Assembly: GCA_963921425.1 (NCBI GenBank)
Contig: OY992838.1
Coordinates: 21,493,861 to 21,557,860, forward strand
Length of the DNA stretch: 64,000 nt
Direction: 5' to 3'
Source of the DNA: Dryas octopetala
Lineage: Eukaryota; Streptophyta; Magnoliopsida; Rosales; Rosaceae
A program made the position numbers and the translations under genes. Numbering within the stretch: the stretch's first letter is position 1; the number at the start of each line of letters is the position of its first letter. Positions 13,332 through 23,204 of the stretch are shown here, one piece after another. The notes under the pieces were generated by a model. The model was not told the DNA's origin. It worked only from the letters and a program-made list of their open reading frames with translations, and searched no databases.

Positions 13332-14061
13332 GTGTCGGGCCTGAGAGAGAATGCGAGATAGCAGAGAGAGAATGAGAGAATCAGGGTTTGTGAGGGATAT
13401 TGGGGTAATGGGGTTAGAGGGATATCGAGTCTGAGAAAGTTAATTTTGGTTTGTGTCTGGGTTGTGAGAGATCGAGAGTAAAGGTGTTGTATATGGGTAG
13501 ATGGACAAAAAAAAATATATATATATAAGTGAGTGATATTACCGTGTTTTTTTGAAGGGTTTACTTAAGTTATCAGTTTGAGGTTTAGTTATCAGTTTTT
13601 ATAAAAATGTTGGTCAAAAGAGAGAATTTAGATATCAGTTTTAAAGACTGCTGGTATGTAATATTGTTTAGATATGACTAAAAAAACCAACTGATATCTA
13701 AATTTCTATAATATCGGTTTTGTTACAAACCGATATCATAGTAGTGATATCTATGGCCTTTTTTGTAGTAGTGGATGGTTGAGTTTTAATTCTCTTTTCA
13801 TGAAGCTATAGGATGAGTTGTTTTTTTTTTTTTTACCTTGGCCACAAGGATGAACTAGTTTTAACTCTTTTCTTTTTCTTCACTAAAATTTCAAATTTGA
13901 GACACTCTTGTTAAGTAGTTGTAATCAACTCGATCATAAAATTAAATGTTAATAATTATTTGGTCTAATAGATGATCAACATCTAATTTCTCTTTTGTAG
14001 GAGGAGGTCCGAGTTTATAACTCATAGACAGTTGTCAATTTAAAAAAAAGGATAAAATTGA

Positions 14062-14420
14062 TCAACATATAAAACGATTATGCCACATCCATGGTAACAT
14101 AAATTTTTTTGAGATGGAGGGTGATAACACTAGTAGCCCTTTTGCTGAGGACCATATAACCATCAAATACACATTTCTCAGCCTGTGGGTCAAGCTTATC
14201 ACGTTGATGAAGATAAAGGTGAACATAGACAATACACCCAAAGACCTGAGGGGGTATATGCAAAGAAGATGAGATCTCAAACTAACTAGAAAATACTTGT
14301 AACAATGTTTGAAATTGAAGAACTGAAAACGGAACCCGATTAATGAGATTCACTTCCTATTATATGGCATAACCCCACAAATACTTTGGAGCATGACTTT
14401 CAAACAGTAGTGATGTTGTG
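14062..14420 (-). pseudogene. copia pol fragment (end of integrase region)
   Basis: The minus frames contain PKYLWGYAI, LINRVPFSVLQFQT, then PPQVFGCIVYVH and KLDPQAEKCVFDGY. These are the standard copia stretch between the integrase core and reverse transcriptase (usual forms RVFGCxCFVH and KLDPRAxKCVFLGY). Stops and frame changes separate the pieces. It was part of the polyprotein of the element covering 14062-19255. Confidence 0.8.
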
Positions 14421-14600
14421 GAGGAGATGGCGAATTTAATTTTGGTCAAATTTTGGTGTTTAGACAGGGCATTTTGATTGGATGGCATAACCCCACAAAT
14501 ACTTTGGAGCATGACTTTCAAACAGTAGTGATGTTGTGGAAGAGATGGCGAATTTAATTTTGGTCAGATTTTGGTGTTCAGAGAGGGCATTTTGATTGGA
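14366..14600. repeat. Tandem duplication, 118-bp period
   Basis: Two head-to-tail copies starting GGCATAACCCCACAAATAC (14366 and 14484), with only a few differences such as GGAGGAG/GGAAGAG and TTTAGACAG/TTCAGAGAG. It lies at the edge of the copia remnant and partly duplicates its coding end. From 14601 to 15211 I see no coding similarity; this may be another insertion, with no clear ends. Confidence 0.85.
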
Positions 14601-15211
14601 AACGATGTGGCGAACAATACTCATATATGGCTTTGCCATGATGTACGTTGCTTTCCGGCAAATTCCATCGTTTAGGCCTCAAAAAAAGCGTTTTTGCCAT
14701 TTTAGGAAAGTTTTGATTTTTGCTATATTTTTCGTTGTAAAGGTCAGAATCGGATTCCATTGATTCTGCCTTCTTAATTAAGCTTAATTTTAGCTTTTGT
14801 AGGATTTGCCTATTTAAACTAAGTTATGTGAAGACAACCGTCAGTTTTTGGAGGAAAAAAAAAAACATTTGAGCATTTGCTCTCAAATTCTGGATTTGTT
14901 TTTTGGTCTTCTTTGAAGCTACATAATCGAATTCAAAGATTCGTGTTCAATCTATTGCAGACGCTTGTTTTTATACGCTTCCCTGTATGAAGTAGGGACC
15001 TAGTAACCTACAAGATCTAACAGCTCTTCGTCTTAGAAACACCATTTTTTTGAGGTGTGTGAGAGTAAGACATTTCATGAAGTATACCATGCATGCTGTG
15101 TAAAAAAAATAAGAACCCCCTATTGTTAGAGCGAAGAACCTGAATAGTAGTCTTGAATTGATTTAGGACTATAGCATGCAACTGGAAAAAATCTCACACA
15201 ATCACTTTATT

Positions 15212-16100
15212 CTACATCAAGTAGATCCAAGTCATTAGGGTACAATCATCAATAAAACACACAAACCATCGTATGCCAAAAGAAGTAGATTGTGGACTAG
15301 GTCCCCAGACATAAGAATGAATCAAAATAAAGGTAATTGAACTCTTATTATCCCTTGAATGAAATACAGTACGCTGACTCTTGGCAAACACACAAGTGTC
15401 ACATTGAAAGTCTACATTATTGCACTTGGAAAATAAAGAAGGAAACAAGTACTTAAGATAACCAAAAGAAGGATGTCCTAAACGATGGTGCCACAACCAA
15501 ATCTCTCTCATTATCTGATGCCTTGCCTTAAACTTGATGAGCTTGTCCTAGAGTTCTTGAAATAACTAGTGCATGCTCCAGATAGTACAAACCCCCACTT
15601 CGTCTACCACTGCTTATCGTCTCCTTGGAAATGATGTCTTAAAATACATAGTGAGTAGGAAATAAAGTGCCACACAATTGAGGGAGTTGGTTAGTTGATT
15701 AACAAATAAGAGATTACAGATCAAGGAAGGAACGAAAAGAACATTAATTAGACACATACAACGAAGGAGTAAGAAAGATGGTACCAAAACCAAGGACATG
15801 GGATGACACACCATTAGCGTATGTAATATATGGTTTAGGAATATAATTCGACAAAGATAAGAATTTTGATTTATCACTAATCATATGATCCATAGCACCG
15901 CTATCAACTTTCTAACGAATATCACAAGTTGATGCAAAAGTGCTAAAGACAAAACTAAGGTTACTTGACTTGGCAAGAGAAACAATTGCATGGCCAAAAG
16001 AATATGAGGAGATTGATCAGTTGCCATCGAAGTTGATGTCACATGAGAGGCCTTCCCTGCTCTTTCTACTGCCTTTTTATTCTCCCACCACTCAGGATAC
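15212..16100 (-). pseudogene. copia protease and integrase N-terminal fragment
   Basis: Read on the minus strand: the end of gag (GYPEWWENKKA, right at the solo LTR junction), the protease active site DSGAMDHM (near 15900), LTPSL- and VLFVPSLICNLL-type spacer, then the pre-integrase HHCC zinc site WHHRLGHPSFGYL with CDTCVFAK (about 15500-15390) and the start of the integrase core, VWGPSPQST and FVCFIDDCT. Several frameshifts and stops are present. It continues the gag at 18106-18928. Confidence 0.85.
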
Positions 16101-16105
16101 CCGTT

Positions 16106-16795
16106 TTTTGGAAAACCTTATATGAGATTGATCATAACATCATATATATATATATATATATATATTATAGAAAACACAACAGAAAGTAACAATTAAAATT
16201 TTTCTTATTAAACCCATAACCTAGAACACAATCACATGCAAATATGAAACTCAATACATGAACTAGGATAAAGAAATACCTTCTTTTGTTCATCAATGGA
16301 GCTATGTTTGTCCATAGTGGCTTCCTTCTTTTCTTCACCTTTAGCACCACTAGTGTTGTGCCTTTAAGAATATATAGTCCACAAGAATGTGATCCAAGCA
16401 AGGTAGATGAGAGAGATGATCAAAGAGTGCTAGCTCACAATCAAAACTCTACTCTATGTATGGCCGGCTGCCTATGTGAGTGGTCTGGCTTTCTTTTATG
16501 CTCTTTCACAAATTTTCCGGAGAGTGAAATAACGTACTTGAAAGTCAGAACCTTATGTGGACTCTCTCTTACACTTACTGAGGATAAATAACTTTTATTT
16601 ATAATGTAACTAGGAAACAAAATTTCCTAAAAATCGTATAGGTGGCCGGTCATGTAGGATGGGATTGGGTTGTTGAGATATTTCATTTTATTTCTCAATT
16701 ATCCTAAATAAAATGCCAAGTCAAACTTAGTCAATCAGACTTTGGTTATTTGTTTTATCCAAAACTAATTTACCAAGTCAATATCCTAATTATCC

Positions 16796-16827
<32 letters not shown>

Positions 16828-18100
16828 CTCTCTATATATATATTTATGTATTTATAATTAAAATTTCAAAATATAAATATCTCATATTTATGATTTTGGG
16901 CTTTGCATAGGTCAGACCCAAATATTAATTATATAACCAAGCCCAAATCCAATTTGAACTTTTAATTAATTAATCTCAATAATTAATTCTAACCCAATCA
17001 ATTAATTAATCTCATTAATTAATTATATTTTTCATCTACCGATCTATTGTTTGGTCATCATCCTTATATAGAGTGTGACATTTTAAGTTCTAATTCTTCT
17101 GGTAGTGGAATTTATATATTGTCTTCCATTAGAAACACTTCTAAAATAAGAATTATTAATAAATCGCATTTATTAATTAATTATATATTCCACAAGTCAT
17201 GACTCATGAGTGAAACCTAGCATCATTTCATTAGTACCCAGAATAACTAGAATATTAGTGAACCTATTCAATTATAATCTTATCGGAATATATGCTTCTG
17301 TCACACAATAACCCGAACATAAACAATAGGGCATGGAAACTCTTTGTCAATCCCTGTAAATGTTCATATGTCTATACATCTTCTAACTGATGTTGTTTAT
17401 CAAATTATAATATAATGTTCTAGCCAGAGTCTCCAGGACATCTATCTTAAGATGTCACATATGTTATTCGCCTTCTTTACGGAAGGTGATATATTCCTTG
17501 TCGTACAACTATGATATTTCGTACATGAATCACTGGACCCAATCCATACGTACTCTAAGTCTCTGTCTCGAGTATGCGTACATTGTATAGTCAAAATCTA
17601 ATTACACATGAACAAGGCAATCCATAGTGCCTTAGGTCAAAGGATATATTTTTTACGACATTATAATTAATGATTCTTGTTTGATATGTTGTAAAACTCC
17701 ATACAAGAATTCCTTCGGAGGTCATGTTCAGTGAACTTAACTCCGATTAAGCAACCACTTGTTTATCATAGTGTCAATCTACACGAATGACCTGAGACTC
17801 ATCATCCACCCTAAATTTGCTGATATAACAAGTGCTGATATAAAATCACATTTGTCCAATATGTGATCCATTGATTAGGAAAAACTTTAGGAAATAAGAG
17901 CTAAGGAGTAAAGGTCTCACTTATTCTAATCTCTAGAATACTTTCTCCTTACCTTAATATCCATGGACATTTTATGTATTGGTTCAGCATATCCATATAC
18001 TGATATACTTGTACATCAAATAAACCTTGCCCTTTCATTTATTTTTTTCATTTTCCTAAAACTTCAATAATAAATTGGCTTATAGGGCATACATCCAACA
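16106..18100 (-). mobile_element. Solo LTR (about 2 kb) inserted in copia gag
   Basis: On the minus strand it starts TGTTGGATGTATGCCCTATA and ends TTTTCCAAAA, probably an altered CCAACA. The 5-bp duplication CCGTT (AACGG on the coding strand) is exact at 16101-16105 and 18101-18105. Removing the insert and one copy restores the copia gag frame, from CFKLN straight into GYPEWW. No inner open frame, primer site or second LTR is seen, so this is most simply one long LTR left by recombination. TA microsatellites lie at 16142-16165 and about 16797-16822. The family is not identified. Confidence 0.8.
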
Positions 18101-18105
18101 CCGTT

Positions 18106-18928
18106 CAACTTAAAACAGGTTTCACGAACATGGTTCGTGGCATTGCAATTAGAACACTTTCAAACGAATTTTCTTGGATCAAGCTTTGCAACATATTTTT
18201 AGGTAGTAAAAGCTACACCTTCAACATCCGAACCCCCCATCATAGCATCCTGGTGGTTAGCCTCAACACATACCATGGCATAGGTCTCCCGTAAGCTAGG
18301 GACAGTAGTAGAAGATAGAATTCGACCACGAATCCCATCAATATGTTGATCAAGGTCGACTAAAAAGAAATATAGCCGATCAGACATATCTTTGTAGCCC
18401 TAGTACGAATATCCACTTCATTCTTTAGATACATGGACAGAGAACATCGAGTTCTTGCCAAATCTTTTGTAATTTTCCAAAGTAATCAAGCACAAAACCA
18501 CCATTCTGGTGAGTAGTGATTACCTAACACTGGAGCCGGTAGGCCTTTGAAAATCCTAACTAACTGAATACTGTTGTTAGAGGGCTTCCTAAATTTCATT
18601 GGCAGTATCTAAATGATAGAACATAGATCGAACATCTCGAGTCATAGAATTCAGCAACAAAATTTAACTAAACAATTCTCCTCATCCCAAACCTCATACT
18701 CAGCCGAACTTTCATTAGGCTTGGCCCTAGAGCCACTGATAAGTCCCCATATCTGACGCCCACTAATATTGATTCGAGAACTAATACCCCCATCAAAATA
18801 GTTAGTACCGTCTTATTTCTCATGAGAAATTGGAGAACTAATCTCTTGAGAAGAGAGAACAGGCACCAAAGTGGAGATAACTTCCTTCTCCTTCTTCTTA
18901 TCCGAACTTGAAGGAAGAGTCTGATCAC
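18106..18928 (-). pseudogene. copia gag remnant with CCHC knuckle
   Basis: The minus frame begins at an ATG at 18928 (MSDQTLPSSSDKKKEKE) and reads SSRINISGRQIWGLISG before breaking into several frames. Near its end is the zinc knuckle CSNCNATNHVRETCFKLN (C-x2-C-x4-H-x4-C), interrupted directly afterwards by the solo LTR. Gag would form the particle that packages the element RNA. Stops make it non-functional. Confidence 0.75.
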
Positions 18929-19239
18929 TCATACTGAAGACTTAGTAGACAATCACACATAGACACCCAAGTAGTAGAACAAAACAACAGACGACACTTC
19001 AACACGCAAGGCCTAACGCTCACTAGATGCTGGCGGGCGATTGGTGGGTTGGGAGGTGCACGAGCGGGTGGAGCACAACAGAAAACTACACAAAGAGGTA
19101 GAGGAAAGATGGAAGATCAAAACTTGGTACATAATATTCTTGGAAAAATTCTTCAAAACTAAGATAAAAAAAACAAAGAAAGGTAAGGTAATAATGTTAG
19201 GGTTAATCCTAAACCTAGATTAGATTCCATAGTCTAAAA

Positions 19240-19255
19240 CCTGACTCTGATACCA
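19240..19255 (-). other. copia primer-binding site
   Basis: The minus strand reads TGGTATCAGAGTCAGG, complementary to the 3' end of initiator methionine tRNA as in most plant copia elements. It sits directly inside a putative 5' LTR end ...CTTAACA that begins at 19256 in plus coordinates. Confidence 0.8.
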
Positions 19256-19993
19256 TGTTAAGTTTCTAGCTTTAGGATGAAAATATGATAATCAATCTTA
19301 TTTCTGTTCAAACCGAAAGTATTATATGTATACATGATACAAGCTAGATATTTTGTGAAACAAGGAAACTAAAGAAATAAAATTTTAAAAAATATATACA
19401 AAGACCTATTAAGACTAGGACTCACGCAAGATATAGAATACAAAATGTTCTTTGGATTAATGTTTTGGAAATTCAAATTTTGGTTAGGAAAATGCTTATA
19501 TACCATCGTAGTGGTTAATTATGGAATATTTTAAGGTAGTGGGGCAAAAAATCAATTGTTCACTGTAATTGGAGCCAGCTATGTAAACATAGATTACTGG
19601 GACACAAGAAGAAATTGCACATATGTCGGCAAACCCCTATATAGGCTGAATTCGAATCACCAACAACTAAAGAAGAGTGTTCAAAGAAAATTTTATCTCA
19701 AGTTGAAAAAGCCAATTTCAGAGAAGCTATTGCAGGGTTAGTAATCTCTGGATTAAGGTATAATGAGTGATCATGACCTATATGCTTACCCATGATTTAG
19801 TCATAGAATTAGCTAGAGAGGTGAGCAATAAGCATTGGGCCAACTTTGCTGGTAAAGATGGCTGCTTATGGGGACCATTGGAGACTTCTAGCAAACATAA
19901 AAGTAAAAATAACTATATTGAATAAATATATACCACACACTTTCAATTCCCAAAGTCAGTAAGTACGCAGTGGTAGGAAGATAATAATGCAAA
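19256..19993. other. Probable copia 5' LTR and flank
   Basis: By position next to the primer site, the first few hundred bases should be the 5' LTR of the minus-strand copia, with its inner edge at 19256. The matching left LTR is lost, so the outer border cannot be set. A 61-codon frame at 19556-19741 has no features I recognise. The 9-bp repeat TAATGCAAA at 19985-19993 is the target duplication of the next element. Confidence 0.4.
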
Positions 19994-20084
19994 GACTTTT
20001 TTATATTTTACCCACTAAATCAAAATTTAATTTAATTTTATCACCTAAAAAAAATTATGTTAATGTACCATATGAATTAAAAAT

Positions 20085-21376
20085 GAGCAAATTACAATTT
20101 AGTACCTCAACTTTATATGTTGTTTCAATTTAGTACCTCAACTTTGAAACCTTGCAAAAAAGTACCTCAACTTTCATTTTATATCAATTTAGTATCCCAA
20201 CTTTGAAAATTTGCAAAAAAGTACCTCAACTTTCATTTTGTATCAAAATAGTACCTCCGTTAGTTTTTCTGTCAAAATAGCAGGGGTATTTTCGTCTTTT
20301 CCTTAAATTTAAAAAATAATAATTTTTTTTAAATAATAAAATTTTAAAAATAATTATTTTAAAATAATTAAAATTAAAAAAAAATTTAATTTTGTTCCCT
20401 CCCCCCCCCCCGCCCCAGCCCCCACCCCTCCCCTCCCCAACCAGCCTCTCCCTTCCCCTCCTCTCCCCAGCCCGCCCGCCCTCCCTGCCCTCCCCTCCTC
20501 CCCAGCCCACCCCCACCCACTCCCCCCCTCCCTGCCCTCCCCTCCTCCCCAGCCCATCCCATCCCCAGCCCATCCCTGCCCGGAACGTCTCCCCGCGGAG
20601 GTGTTGCAGCTCCGCCAGCGTCCGGCTCAGCTCGTCCACGGAGTCCGAAATCTGCTCCACGCAGTCGCTGACGACCGAACGCTGCCGTTTCGTGAACCCC
20701 TCGTTGGAGACGTGGGCGAGGTAGTCGGAGACGCTGCGGGCGCGAGTGAGGCTCACGGTCACAGCGGCCTGGGCAAGGTCGCGTGGGGTCTTGGCGGGGC
20801 CCGCGTAGGTGGACAGGGTCCGGATGCAGAGGTTTGGGCTGGGGATGGGCTGGGGAGGAGGGGAGGGCAGGGAGGGGGGGAGTGGGTGGGGGTGGGCTGG
20901 GGAGGAGGGGAGGGCAGGGAGGGGGGGCGGGCTGGGGAGGGGAGGGGAAGGGAGGGTGGGGGCTGGCTGGGGAGGGGAAGGGAGAGGCTGGGAAGGGAGG
21001 GGAGGGGAGGGGTGGGGGTGGGGGCGGGGGCGGGGGCGGGGGGGAGGGAACAAAATTAAATTTTTTTTTAATTTTAATTATTTTAAAATAAATTTTTTTT
21101 TAATTTTATTTTTTTTAATTTTTTTTATTTAAAAAAATTTATTATTTTTTAAATTTAAGGAAAAGACGAAAATACCCCTGCTATTTTGATAGAAAAACTA
21201 ACGGAGGTACTATTCTGACACAAAATGAAAGTTGAGGTACTTTTTTGCAAATTTTCAAAGTTGGGGTACTAAATTGATACAAAATGAAAGTTGAGGTACT
21301 TTTTTGCAAGGTTTCAAAGTTGGGGTACTAAATTGAAACAACATATAAAATTGAGGTACTAAATTGTAATTTGCTC
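20085..21376. mobile_element. Pack-MULE-like hairpin element carrying a PMEI fragment
   Basis: The 9-bp duplication ATTAAAAAT is exact at 20076-20084 and 21377-21385. The ends are GAGCAAATTACAATTTAG and its mirror. The inverted arms are long: about 310 bp of AT-rich family sequence (20085-20395 and 21057-21376), continued by a C-rich tract (20398-20578) and its G-rich complement (20835-21055). The single-copy loop is a piece of a PMEI-domain gene. The ends and arm blocks match the element at 1519-3261, whose loop differs. It inserted into the left terminal repeat of the older element at 19994. Confidence 0.92.
20580..20828 (-). pseudogene. Captured fragment of a PMEI-domain inhibitor gene
   Basis: In a 275-codon minus frame (21053-20226), residues 76-158 are unlike the low-complexity flanks: CIRTLSTYAGPAKTPRDLAQ, AVTVSLTRARSVSDYLAHV, then SDCVEQISDSVDELSRTLAE. 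This is the helical core of the plant invertase/pectin methylesterase inhibitor family, including two of its conserved cysteines; the usual domain is about 150 residues. The signal peptide, first helix and last helix are missing. Local GC content is far above the surroundings. The frame is free of stops and continues into Pro-rich and Gly-rich translated arms. A functional inhibitor is unlikely. Confidence 0.85.
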
Positions 21377-22524
21377 ATTAAAAATTTATTGCAATGTACC
21401 ACCTGATCCTCATTCCGTCGTAACTTTTGTTAAAAAAAATCTTGTGCCGCGCACATGACCCTTTTTTCAAGAGTTTTTTCGTCATTTTACGCCCAAAGAC
21501 GGTTTCTCCATCCCTGACCTTTCTCCTCTCCTTCTTGGGCATGGGAGATCTGCCATTACCAGCTCCCCACCGCCTTGAACGTACCACCATGAATTATTGA
21601 AACAGATGCCTACGACCATGAATTTTAAAACGTATTTGTTTGTTCCTTGTGCCTTCGACCAGATACTGGAGGTAAGGATTTACATTTCCAAATATAAATC
21701 TCTAGTCTAACTTGGTCTCAATGTTCTCTGACCCAAAGAAAAAAGAAAAACTTTTTATCAATGTAAACATTAATTATTAATAAAAACATTTGTAGCCCAG
21801 AAAAAAAATTGAGCTTGTAGAATTGAAACATATAGATCAAGATATTTCAATCAAACCGAAATGCAACACTAAAAGAGTCCACTTACAGCCATTTCTTTTA
21901 TCATTGTAATATATGAATAGTGGTACTTCATTATTTTTTCTTTTTTTGATAAAGAGAGAGGATTGAATTCGTATATTAATTGGTGGCAGCCATGGTTTTT
22001 CAGGGTATTAATCTAAGAACTACATGAATTCAGTTTCTCTCTCTTTCTTAGAAGCCATTGAAAGAGAGAGAAATTGAATTCTGGGGTATTAATCTAAGAA
22101 GGAAAAAGGAGTAGAGAGTGATTAATTTTGAACTTTCTTGAGGACCGATCACTATGTCAAGAGATTTTTGGGTTTCAATGGATCTATGAGTGTTGGAATA
22201 GACGAAGGAGAAGTTCAAATATGGGGTTATAGAGAGAGAATGCCAGAAAGGAGGAGAAGACAGATTTATCATGCCCAAGAAGGAGAGAAGAAAGGTTAGG
22301 ATGGAGAAATCTTCTTTGGGCATAAAATGACGAAAAAATCTTTGAAAAGAAGGTCATGTGCTCGGCACATGATTTTTTTTAATAGAAGATATAACGGAAT
22401 GTGGGTCAGGTGATACATTGTAATAAATTTTTAATTTAGGTGGTAGATTGACATAATTTTTTTTAAGTGATAAAATAAAATTGAGTGTAAAATTTAGATA
22501 AAGTATAAAAAAGCCTAATGCAAA

Positions 22525-23204
22525 TAGCAGGGCCTACCCTATAGCTCCAACAAAGGACATGTATGAGACATGTTTCATTCTGAAGGTGAAAGTGATTGAA
22601 GAAGAGACAAGAGTACAGGAAACACTTATCCCTAGGACACCAGAAAGAGTCAAATTGTTTGCCATTTTTTAAGCTCTGAAATGTTATTACTCTAATTATA
22701 GAGGCTTACAAGCAATAACATATATATTTATGTAACAAACATCACCATAGCTATAGTTAGAATAGCTTTGCTTTTGTAAAAGAGACATCTTTTATCCAAC
22801 CAAAGCATAAAGCAACAACCCCACCACTTATACATCTTCTCTTTTCCTCCCAAAAAAAGATAATTGAGAACCCTCTTAGCACATGATCAACAGAAAGGCG
22901 CATTGAAGAAAAAGGTGGAGAATTAGGAGGGTTCATTGAATCTTGTGGCTTGTGGGTTTTTACCGAACTTCCTAATGCATTCCTCTGATCATGTCTATAT
23001 CTTATATATTAATTAAAGAAAGAAAGATCAATCTAGCTAGCATATGCAGGTGTGCGCACTAAGAGGATCTAGAGGTATCATAGTAATATTTAATTGATCA
23101 TGAGGACTCAGGAGGTTTGCCTTTTAATTACATATACAAGAGTAAGATAGGGAGGGGTCTAAGTCAAGAAAGTATTATAAGAAACCATGAAATTACTAAC
23201 TAGT
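22525..23204. other. 3' flank of the NPF gene
   Basis: This includes the probable 3' untranslated region of the minus-strand transporter. At about 22528-22670 a plus frame without stops reads KDMYETCFILKVKVIEEE, which could be a decayed exon interrupted by the element at 19994-22515; I cannot identify it. No other feature is seen. Confidence 0.4.

Larger units (their letters stand above)
9043..13773. mobile_element. CACTA (En/Spm) element, non-autonomous, 4.7 kb
   Basis: The element begins CACTACTACAAAAAAGGC and ends with its exact complement GCCTTTTTTGTAGTAGTG. The inverted match continues through CATAGATATC. The 3-bp target duplication GAT is present at 9040-9042 and 13774-13776. Both ends carry arrays of CTGATATCTAAA-like subterminal motifs, as transposase-binding regions of CACTA elements do. 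I find no TNP1/TNP2-type transposase, so it must depend on helpers. Inside are a captured piece of the RNA polymerase II large-subunit gene (11495-11933, minus) and a GC-rich possible exon (about 12984-13240). Confidence 0.95.
14062..19255 (-). mobile_element. Degraded Ty1-copia retrotransposon, interrupted
   Basis: Reading right to left there is a primer-binding site (19255-19240), gag with a CCHC knuckle (to 18106), a 2 kb solo LTR insertion (16106-18100), protease and integrase remnants (16100-15212), an unrecognised stretch with a tandem duplication, then more integrase-end sequence (14420-14062). The frames are broken many times. The reverse transcriptase, RNase H and the left LTR are missing; at about 14060 similarity stops. 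The sequence from 13774 to 14061 is AT-rich and featureless. Confidence 0.85.
19994..22515. mobile_element. Mutator-like non-autonomous element (outer)
   Basis: The ends are GACTTTTTTATATTTTA and its mirror TAAAGTATAAAAAAGCC. A perfect 9-bp duplication TAATGCAAA flanks it (19985-19993 and 22516-22524). The terminal inverted repeats are about 190 bp. The left one is split by the insertion at 20085-21376 and resumes at 21386 (AATGTACCACCTGATCC, matched on the right by GGTCAGGTGATACATT). The loop (about 21490-22325) is non-coding. Without the insert the element is about 1.2 kb. No transposase is present. Confidence 0.9.
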
